A DNA stretch of 5,087 nucleotides from Fidelibacterota bacterium (lineage in GTDB: Bacteria; Fidelibacterota; UBA2242), in assembly GCA_003645845.1 (NCBI GenBank), contig QNCV01000210.1:1-5087 (forward strand), given 5' to 3'. The translations under genes and the position numbers were made by a program. The first letter of the stretch is position 1; the number at the start of each line of letters is the position of its first letter. The notes beneath the pieces were generated by a model. That model saw nothing but the letters and a program-made list of their open reading frames with translations. It was not told where the DNA came from and did no database searches. Positions 1 through 5,087 of the stretch are shown here, in pieces.

Positions 1-1
1 G

Positions 2-265
2 AGACTGTATTTATCCCGCCTGATCGTAGAATCCGAATCGGTACAGAAGGACATTGATTCGGAAGGAATCATGAAACTGATAATCGATTGCATGACGGTG
101 ATAATGACAGATCAACTGGAAAAGGAAATCCTGAATCTCCGCGCCCGGATTAAGGAGGCCGAGAAATCAAACGAGGACCCGGGCAGCCTGATTCTCAAAC
201 TGTCTCAACTTCAGAAAAAACGGCATGATATTCGAAGCCAGGTTCACGAAATTAAACTAAAATAA
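2..265 (+). CDS. dnaG: DNA primase DnaG, C-terminal fragment (5' end outside window)
   Basis: The reading frame is open from the left edge and ends at TAA 263-265, giving 87 residues. DnaG makes RNA primers for replication, and its C-terminal domain binds the replicative helicase DnaB. What is visible is a wholly helical, charged tail: a first segment starting LYLSRLIVESESVQKDID, then a long helix around LEKEILNLRARIKEAEK, a short turn with EDPGS, and a last helix LILKLSQLQKKRHDIRSQ. The pattern LEKxIxxLxxRIKEAE...LxxLQKKRxDI is characteristic of the final helical hairpin of DnaG helicase-binding domains. The zinc finger and TOPRIM core, which would prove identity, lie outside the window, so the call rests on this tail alone; another coiled-coil-ended protein is possible. 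An ATG at 71 is internal to the frame. The gene converges on the outer-membrane receptor, with 10 bp between the stop codons. Confidence 0.65.
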   Translation, partial: RLYLSRLIVESESVQKDIDSEGIMKLIIDCMTVIMTDQLEKEILNLRARIKEAEKSNEDPGSLILKLSQLQKKRHDIRSQVHEIKLK

Positions 266-282
266 TCTGTGTAAATTATTTT
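259..282. terminator. Possible weak bidirectional terminator hairpin
   Basis: AAAATAAT at 259-266 and its exact reverse complement ATTATTTT at 275-282 form an 8-bp stem around the 8-base loop CTGTGTAA. The stem contains the TAA stop of the upstream + gene (263-265) and, in the other arm, the TAA stop of the - strand receptor (276-278), and these two stops pair with each other. Each strand has an A-run before the loop and a T-run after it, as in bidirectional intrinsic terminators between convergent genes. The stem has no G-C pair, so it would be weak. Three of the eight pairs follow automatically from two convergent TAA stops. Confidence 0.35.
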
Positions 283-3032
283 CGATGGTCTGGAAAATGC
301 TTGATATTGTAAGTAAATATCAGCATTAAATACCGGTCAAGATCGAGAGACTCACGTTCTTCGATGTAAGTTTCAGTATAATGTTGATTAATATTATTGT
401 TGTCCTTTAAAAGATCGTATATATACAGACGCAAATCGCCCTGTTGATTCTTGAACAACCTTTTTCCAAAGGATACGTTCCACAATAATGATGTGTTATT
501 AAATGTTGTTGATACCCGATTATAGTTAATGTAATTCAGGTCAGTGTTGAAGACATAGCCCGGCCCAAAATTCCATTCCAGTTTTGCTCTTGAACGCAGA
601 TTGAATTGGAGTTTATTGTCCCTGAGCGCCTCAGAATATGCTGTTTTAGATATATATAGGTTATTAGTTATTCGGTAACTGATATTTTTACTGATATTAC
701 TATTAATGACAATGTTCATGCCGCTGGAAATTCTCTTAATAAAATATTTGGAATTTTCCAGGTAACCGGGAATTTCATCGTAGCCGGCATTAACGGAAAT
801 GGACATATTTGATTTAATGAATTTGATTGGAAAACCGCGCGTTATAAAAAAATAGGTGCTTAGGTAACCGGTCATATTCTCTGGCCTCGTTAGCTGAGCT
901 CCGGGTAGTATTTCTATACCGTCGTAATGAATCGCATCAGCACCGGCAATAATTGTTCTGCTGGCAATATAACTATTACTATACCTGATCACATTCCGTA
1001 TTGTAAGCGATTTATTCTCTTTTGTATTTCTTGATCTGTATACAAAATTTAGGCTGTGATTTAGCTGTTGATTTAAACCGGCATTTCCGATTCTCAGATT
1101 CTCAGGATTATCATCATCTAAAATTTCAACAAGTTGATCCGAACGAGGAATTCGGCTATTAACATCATAATCAAATCTGAGTATATTTGTTTTATTGAAT
1201 TTATATTCAGTGCGAATGAAAGGAAGCCAATTATGGTATGAGTATTCATTATTGTAATTGGCCGGAATTCTTTGTGTATTCGTCAGAATTGAATTTTCAT
1301 AGATAAAATGACACCAGATCTTAAAGCGATTAATTGTATTATCATAAAACATGGAAAATGAATTAGTGGTCAGGTCGTAATCCGAATTCCCGGATAGACT
1401 GCTGTCAAATTCCGAATAACGGTTCTCTGTATCTGAGAAATGATAGGTGTTTTTTAAGGAGTTATCTTTGTTTCTGGTAACGGCTGTCTTAACTGATACT
1501 TTCCCAAGTCTTTCAAGATTTTCCTGAAAAAAGACATTACCTTCTATATAGTGATTACTATTATTGTGTTTTGTGTGATAGTTTGTGTGAATAGTATCAA
1601 CTAAAGCGTTGTTTTCCAACCGTTGGCTATATTCATTTCTATTTTTATTATCATCACCCGAAATTGAGATACTGATAAAGCGTTTACCCTTAATGAAATC
1701 ATGCTTATAAGATAAATTTCCCATAAATGAATGTCTTGATAATGCATCGTTTTTCTGAATATTAGTTAAGATAACAGATGTACTGTCAATTAATGTTCTG
1801 GATCGTGATACTGTTTGCTGGTTGGTCTTACTAAGAAGAGTGGAGGAATAGAACCGAATTTCATCCCTGTCGGTAATATTATAATTAATAGTCGAAAATA
1901 AACGGTGGTTCAACTGATTTTTGTTGTTCTCGTCATTATTAGTATACTCATGATCAGAATCTGTATCGGTTAAAAACTTGCGATAGATACTGTTTCGATT
2001 TTCAATATCCGATTGGCTATAGCTATATCCGATATTTATCTTAACTTTTTTATATGTGTTGTTAAAACTGACATTTCCTGAGCGGTTATTGGAGAATCCT
2101 TCACGTGAGTATGATAATGTGTTTAATGCACGGGATGCCCAACTATTGTCATCAGAACCAAACGTATTACTGTTTGCTCCCAAATTATTATTGGTCTGAG
2201 CATTCATTGCAAATTGCCGTTTCCTTTTTAAGGAATTGATATTAGCACCTAATTGATATACATCATGCTGTCCGTATGCAGAAAGACATTTACCAAACTG
2301 ACCATTCTTTTTGTCCTTTTTAAGAATAATATTGATCGCTTTTTTAGTATTCCCATCATCGATATTTAGAAATTCCGCTTCCTCACTGCGCTTATTATAA
2401 ACCTGGATTTTATCGATCATATCTGCGGGGATCGTTTCCAGGGTTAGTGAGGGACCGAAGTTAAAAAACTCGTCCCCGTTTACTAGTGCCTTTTCAATAT
2501 TTTCGCCGTCAATCTGGAGTTGGCCATCGTTCTCATAAAAGCCCATCATTTTCAGGACCAAATCTTTGGCGCTGGCATGTTGTGAAAGCGCTATGGCTTT
2601 GGCATTATATACGACCGTGTCGCCGTTCTGTATCGCCATTGGCAGTCGAGCAACGATTTCAACAGATTCTAGTGGTACTGCTTCCGGTTTCAGATAGATC
2701 ATGCCCAAATCGATCATTTTTGAATCAAGACGTATTGATTTTCGATATTTTTTATAGCCGATATAACTGATTTCGATGTTGTATTTTCCCATTTTCAAAC
2801 CGCTGATATGAAACCAACCGGTATTATCGGAAGTGACGATATACACTATGCTGTCCCCTCTGTTTTCAATAAAAACATTGGCATTGATCAGGGGATTACG
2901 AGTATCTTCATCAAGAACGAATCCTTTGATACTACAGTTCGATTTGGCGCCAAATGCAGTAACTGAAAAGCACAGCATAAGTATCGAAAAATAAAAAGGT
3001 CTGGCAATTTGGTACGATTTATCTTTTTCCAC
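276..3032 (-). CDS. Outer-membrane beta-barrel receptor, TonB-dependent type with carboxypeptidase-regulatory-like domain
   Basis: This 918-residue protein should sit in the outer membrane as a plugged beta-barrel for uptake of an unknown ligand. Residues 1-28 are a signal peptide (basic start, hydrophobic stretch FYFSILMLCFSVTAFG, probable cleavage AFG/A). Residues 33-117 form a CarboxypepD_reg-like beta-sandwich (IKGFVLDEDTRNPLINANV ... SGLKMGKYNIEISYIGYK). Residues 120-245 are a plug of the outer-membrane beta-barrel (OMP_b-brl_3-like) type, with the hallmarks GDTVVYNAKA, ALVNGDEFF, IPADMIDKIQVYNKRSEEAEF, IDDGNTKKAINIILKKDKK. From about 246 to the end are alternating barrel strands rich in Asn, Ser, Tyr and Thr, ending in DRYLMLIFTYNIKHF plus a five-residue tail. 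Start: GTG at 3032-3030 is the only usual start codon before the signal peptide core, because TAA lies in frame three codons upstream. No SusD-like gene or sigma/anti-sigma pair is adjacent, so the ligand cannot be assigned. The barrel is AT-richer than its neighbours. Confidence 0.9.
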   Translation of the reverse strand: MEKDKSYQIARPFYFSILMLCFSVTAFGAKSNCSIKGFVLDEDTRNPLINANVFIENRGDSIVYIVTSDNTGWFHISGLKMGKYNIEISYIGYKKYRKSIRLDSKMIDLGMIYLKPEAVPLESVEIVARLPMAIQNGDTVVYNAKAIALSQHASAKDLVLKMMGFYENDGQLQIDGENIEKALVNGDEFFNFGPSLTLETIPADMIDKIQVYNKRSEEAEFLNIDDGNTKKAINIILKKDKKNGQFGKCLSAYGQHDVYQLGANINSLKRKRQFAMNAQTNNNLGANSNTFGSDDNSWASRALNTLSYSREGFSNNRSGNVSFNNTYKKVKINIGYSYSQSDIENRNSIYRKFLTDTDSDHEYTNNDENNKNQLNHRLFSTINYNITDRDEIRFYSSTLLSKTNQQTVSRSRTLIDSTSVILTNIQKNDALSRHSFMGNLSYKHDFIKGKRFISISISGDDNKNRNEYSQRLENNALVDTIHTNYHTKHNNSNHYIEGNVFFQENLERLGKVSVKTAVTRNKDNSLKNTYHFSDTENRYSEFDSSLSGNSDYDLTTNSFSMFYDNTINRFKIWCHFIYENSILTNTQRIPANYNNEYSYHNWLPFIRTEYKFNKTNILRFDYDVNSRIPRSDQLVEILDDDNPENLRIGNAGLNQQLNHSLNFVYRSRNTKENKSLTIRNVIRYSNSYIASRTIIAGADAIHYDGIEILPGAQLTRPENMTGYLSTYFFITRGFPIKFIKSNMSISVNAGYDEIPGYLENSKYFIKRISSGMNIVINSNISKNISYRITNNLYISKTAYSEALRDNKLQFNLRSRAKLEWNFGPGYVFNTDLNYINYNRVSTTFNNTSLLWNVSFGKRLFKNQQGDLRLYIYDLLKDNNNINQHYTETYIEERESLDLDRYLMLIFTYNIKHFPDHRK

Positions 3033-3048
3033 ACTATTTTACGACAAC

Positions 3049-3080
3049 TAAAGATTTGAATCAAAAAATTCAGATTTGAA
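3049..3080. repeat. Paired 12-bp direct repeat, operator-like
   Basis: TAAAGATTTGAA (3049-3060) and TTCAGATTTGAA (3069-3080) are identical at 10 of 12 positions, and the last nine bases (AGATTTGAA) are exact. They start 20 bp apart, about two helical turns, so a protein would meet them on the same face of DNA. The right copy is nearly palindromic: TTCAGATTTGAA against its complement TTCAAATCTGAA, differing at two positions. It overlaps the edge of the candidate -10 box and the expected start of receptor transcription; the left copy lies in the leader. This is how a repressor operator would be placed, but no regulator is encoded in the window. Confidence 0.4.
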
Positions 3081-3107
3081 AATAAGTAAAATATTCCAAT
3101 CTATCAA
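3079..3107 (-). promoter_or_regulatory. Candidate sigma-70-like promoter of the receptor gene
   Basis: Read on the - strand, TTGATA (3107-3102) and TATTTT (3084-3079) are separated by exactly 17 bp. They match the TTGACA and TATAAT consensus at 5/6 and 4/6 positions. Transcription would begin near 3072 and leave a leader of about 40 bases before the GTG start. I saw no Bacteroidota-type TAnnTTTG element with a TTTG box on this strand. In so AT-rich a region such matches arise by chance, so this is a suggestion only. Confidence 0.35.
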
Positions 3108-3165
3108 CTGCTTTGATCGACAATATAAATGATCATAATTTCCAATTGAAAAATAACAAATGTGA

Positions 3166-3184
3166 TTGCATCAACTAGTTGCAT
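3166..3184. repeat. Small palindrome flanked by TTGCAT direct repeats
   Basis: CAACTAGTTG (3172-3181) is a perfect 10-bp palindrome. TTGCAT occurs at 3166-3171 and again at 3179-3184, starting 13 bp apart, so the two arrangements interlock. The site lies 50-68 bp before the + strand lipoprotein and could be an operator for it. A start-site search around it gave only poor promoter matches: TTGCAT with TTATTT 17 bp downstream matches badly at both boxes. Short AT-rich symmetry of this size can be accidental. Confidence 0.25.
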
Positions 3185-3233
3185 TATTCCCGAATCTTTC
3201 GTTATTTACTCATCATGTTTTTCTGAATAAAAA

Positions 3234-4394
3234 ATGGAACAACTGATGCGAAAATCGATTATCTTGATTGCCTGTCTAAGTCTGATTGGCTGCGGTACTG
3301 TGAAAAAGTTACTGAAAAAGGATTCGAATGATCCGGAATCAACCCGGAAAATCATTGAGAATATTTCTCCGGTTTCGGCAAATATTCCGATGAAGTCGGA
3401 TTACACCCGGGTAAAAAGCCCGGTGCATTTTTTACCCTCTTACCGGGATATCGGCGGTCCGCATTTGAAAATAGATTCACTGCGCGCGATTATACCTCTT
3501 GATGACGAAACTCTTCGGGAGATTGTGCGGTTCTCTGAACGAAAAGAGCAATCCGGTTTGAACGATTCCGTCGAAGCCGGTGCAATCAAGCGTTATTATG
3601 AGATCAATGTTCCCGTCACTGATATCCTTTCCAGGGAGGTTAAAGCCGATAAAGTTGCGGACAAGCCTCATTTCGTTGGATTGTTTGATTCCCACGGAAA
3701 TCTTTTAAAACTCGAGTACTTCGGAAATTCGTCAATTCCAAAACCGAAGATCGAAAACCTGAAGTCGCTGTATGCCAGCTATTGGAACCTGTTTCTTAAC
3801 CGTCGAGTAAATTATATTGATGATCATGGCAATCGTCCGGAGCCCCATATCCGGTTTTATTCCGATGCGGGAAAAAATGTTCATCGGGTTGAATATCTGA
3901 ATGCCGACAAAGAGGTGATTGCAACGGGAGATTACACTTTCGGAATCAAATATCTAATTCTGGAGCAGCGAATCACCATGCCAAAGGGCGGCAAACTGAC
4001 GGATTTGCATCCCGACTATTTTTACCGGCAATTTGATCGTGTTGAACCGGGCTGGGTTATCAAATGTCTCTATGAAGATAAAGATAAGCTCAGCGATCTG
4101 ATTGTCATGCAGGATGGCGGGATGATTTTTTATCGCTATCACTTCGATTATAGTGTTGTTCGTGGTGAAACCATTGTCGAAGCCTTTGTCTGGAATTCCC
4201 GTGGCAAGATGGCCGGTCGCTATGAACTCTATTTTGACAGCGACGGTAATTTAATCAAGAAGATTCTCATTTCCGACGATCGAAAAATCGCGGAATATTC
4301 GCTCTATACCGTGGATGCAAAAAACCTAAAAATGATTGTTGACACCTATGGCTCCACGGGTAAAAACATCAGCAGGATTTACAGAGATTTGTGA
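3234..4394 (+). CDS. Predicted lipoprotein of unknown function with YD/MORN-like repeats
   Basis: I do not recognise this 386-residue protein as a named family. Residues 5-20 (MRKSIILIACLSLIGC) are a clear type II signal peptide with lipobox L-I-G-Cys20. The next residues (GTVKKLLKKDS) are basic and lack an aspartate at +2, which favours outer-membrane anchoring. Residues 21-145 are a linker and N-terminal region without visible motifs. From about 148 to the end, short units of the form aromatic-x-[SD]-x-G-[NK]-x-hydrophobic-x-[KR] recur at residues 151, 209, 320, 334 and 372, with weaker copies between them; they read as consecutive beta-hairpins like YD-repeat or MORN-type proteins. Two starts are possible: ATG 3234 (used here), preceded only by A/T-rich sequence, and ATG 3246, which has a GGA seven bases upstream and gives a more standard signal peptide. 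The stop overlaps the next lipoprotein's start, suggesting one operon. Catalytic residues are not evident. Confidence 0.85.
   Translation: MEQLMRKSIILIACLSLIGCGTVKKLLKKDSNDPESTRKIIENISPVSANIPMKSDYTRVKSPVHFLPSYRDIGGPHLKIDSLRAIIPLDDETLREIVRFSERKEQSGLNDSVEAGAIKRYYEINVPVTDILSREVKADKVADKPHFVGLFDSHGNLLKLEYFGNSSIPKPKIENLKSLYASYWNLFLNRRVNYIDDHGNRPEPHIRFYSDAGKNVHRVEYLNADKEVIATGDYTFGIKYLILEQRITMPKGGKLTDLHPDYFYRQFDRVEPGWVIKCLYEDKDKLSDLIVMQDGGMIFYRYHFDYSVVRGETIVEAFVWNSRGKMAGRYELYFDSDGNLIKKILISDDRKIAEYSLYTVDAKNLKMIVDTYGSTGKNISRIYRDL
4391..4394 (+). promoter_or_regulatory. GTGA stop/start overlap joining the two lipoprotein genes
   Basis: The TGA stop of the repeat lipoprotein (4392-4394) and the GTG start of the Ig/FN3 lipoprotein (4391-4393) share three bases. 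There is no room for a separate promoter, and I see no strong ribosome-binding site: AGGA at 4374-4377 is 13 bases away and AGAGA at 4383-4387 is only three bases away. The arrangement suggests that ribosomes finishing the first gene restart on the second, keeping the two products in ratio. Confidence 0.6.
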
Positions 4395-5087
4395 TTAATT
4401 TTAAATTGACATTTACGGCATTGCTGGTTTGTGTCAGCGGAGTGATGATCGGTTGTGCTAAGGATGAGGGTGATACCGAACCACCCGCAGTAGGCATCAC
4501 GGCACCGGTGGATTCACAGACGGTCAACGGTCGATATACCATCAAATGTACGGCGACGGATAATCGGAGCGTTGTCGCGGTGAAGGTTATTATTGACGGC
4601 AAGATGGTGGATGCGTTATTTCAGTCGAATTCCATGTTTCATTATTATTGGAATACCACTGACAGGGAAGATTCAAGCCGGCATTATATCACGGCTCAGG
4701 CATTTGATGCTTCCGATAATATCGGACTGGCGGATACGGTTATCTGTTATGTGGACAACCGGGGAATTGCCCCGGTGGCGGTGTTGTTATCGGCTCCGAC
4801 GAATGTCACAAAGCATTCTATGACGTTAAGCTGGGAGCAGAGTATCGATAAGGATTTTTTGGATTACCGCTTATACCGGAATCAGAATAATGTCTGGGAT
4901 GGCAGTGAAAAGCTTGTTGTGATTATACGGAATCCGTATCAAACGGTTCATACGGATGACGGTTCCAATGCCGATACCAGTTGGGTGACTCCCTGGGGAC
5001 TGGACGAAAATAAGACCTATTATTATCGGCTTCAGGTTGCCGAGACGGGTGGATTGTCCATCTACAGTAATGTTGTGTCTGCGGCGA
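4391..5087 (+). CDS. Surface-type lipoprotein with Ig-like and fibronectin type III domains (3' end outside window)
   Basis: A frame of 232 codons runs open to the right edge. It starts at GTG 4391-4393, which shares GTGA with the TGA stop of the preceding gene, a typical translational-coupling overlap. Residues 5-22 form a lipoprotein signal peptide ending M-I-G-Cys22. The mature N-terminus AKDEGDTEPP is acidic and flexible; K-D-E at +3 to +5 after the Cys resembles the surface-export signal of Bacteroidota lipoproteins. Residues 31-123 fit a bacterial Ig-like domain of the Big_7 kind (VGITAPVDSQTVNGRYTI, TATDNRSVVAVKVIIDGK, YYWNTTD, HYITAQAFDASDNIG, ICYVDN). Residues 126-232 fit an FN3 domain (APTNVTKHSMTLSWEQS, DKDFLDYRLYR, YYYRLQVAETGG, IYSNVVSAA). 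Such modules usually serve as stalks or binding platforms, and further domains probably follow outside the window. No enzyme motif is visible. TTG 4406 is an alternative start that would shorten the signal peptide by five residues. Confidence 0.85.
   Translation, partial: MINFKLTFTALLVCVSGVMIGCAKDEGDTEPPAVGITAPVDSQTVNGRYTIKCTATDNRSVVAVKVIIDGKMVDALFQSNSMFHYYWNTTDREDSSRHYITAQAFDASDNIGLADTVICYVDNRGIAPVAVLLSAPTNVTKHSMTLSWEQSIDKDFLDYRLYRNQNNVWDGSEKLVVIIRNPYQTVHTDDGSNADTSWVTPWGLDENKTYYYRLQVAETGGLSIYSNVVSAA

Noticed and set aside
71..265. Separate 64-residue gene starting at ATG 71, with GGAAGGAA just upstream
   Set aside because: The same frame is open to the left edge, and the upstream residues continue the primase-like helical pattern, so the ATG is most likely internal; the purine run is also only two or three bases from the ATG.
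2486..2770. 94-codon open frame on the + strand
   Set aside because: It lies opposite the well-supported plug-coding region of the receptor; its Arg/Pro/Ser-rich translation shows no domain.
276..3032. SusC of a polysaccharide-utilisation locus
   Set aside because: The plug motifs fit the outer-membrane beta-barrel family without the SusC signature region, and no SusD-like or glycoside hydrolase gene is in the window.
3124..3129. TATAAA as a -10 box for the + strand lipoprotein
   Set aside because: No acceptable -35 sequence lies 16-18 bp upstream, and the start would leave a leader near 100 bases; in a region this AT-rich the match is expected by chance.
3158..3178. CRP-like site AAATGTGATTGCATCAAC upstream of the repeat lipoprotein
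   Set aside because: The left half AAATGTGA matches, but the right half TCACA is absent at the needed six-base spacing.
3994..4380. RHS/YD-repeat toxin or polymorphic toxin call for the repeat lipoprotein
   Set aside because: The protein is short, has no RHS core or toxin tip, and no immunity-like gene follows; the units only resemble YD/MORN repeats.
4369..4823. Open frames of 76-77 codons on both strands at the start of the Ig/FN3 lipoprotein
   Set aside because: They overlap a frame with a signal peptide and two recognisable domains, and have no features of their own.

Overview
The window looks like chromosomal DNA from a Gram-negative bacterium of the Bacteroidota / wider FCB group. The reasons are an outer-membrane receptor with a carboxypeptidase-regulatory-like N-terminal domain and plug, two lipoproteins with type II signal peptides, translation starts without clear Shine-Dalgarno sequences, and a lipoprotein of Ig-like plus fibronectin type III domains. 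The FN3 style (DKDFLDYRLYR ... YYYRLQV ... YSNVV) is also common in uncultured FCB lineages such as Calditrichota, KSB1 and Marinimicrobia, so I do not name a genus.

Layout from left to right. (1) Positions 2-265, + strand: the C-terminal 87 residues of a protein that resembles DnaG primase in its helicase-binding tail. (2) Positions 276-3032, - strand, convergent with the first gene: a complete 918-residue outer-membrane beta-barrel receptor (signal peptide, CarboxypepD_reg-like domain, TonB-type plug, long Asn/Ser/Tyr-rich barrel). The two convergent stop codons sit in opposite arms of a perfect 8-bp A/T inverted repeat that may be a weak shared terminator. (3) Positions 3033-3233: an AT-rich divergent intergenic region with one reasonable promoter for the receptor, overlapped by a pair of near-identical 12-bp sites 20 bp apart. 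(4) Positions 3234-4394, + strand: an unrecognised 386-residue lipoprotein whose C-terminal two thirds is built from degenerate YD/MORN-like units. (5) Positions 4391 to the window end, + strand: a second lipoprotein (GTG start, 4-bp GTGA overlap with gene 4, open at the right edge) with one bacterial Ig-like domain and one FN3 domain, and a K-D-E signature just after the lipid-bearing Cys.

The two lipoproteins overlap and probably form an operon for cell-envelope or surface proteins. The receptor has no SusD-type partner, sigma factor or anti-sigma factor beside it in this window, so its substrate is unknown. Whether it works with the divergent lipoproteins is only suggested by the shared intergenic region. 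I see no tRNA, rRNA, CRISPR array, insertion sequence or attachment site. I found no clear new system; the best leads are the repeat-built lipoprotein paired with the Ig/FN3 lipoprotein, and the operator-like repeat at the receptor promoter.
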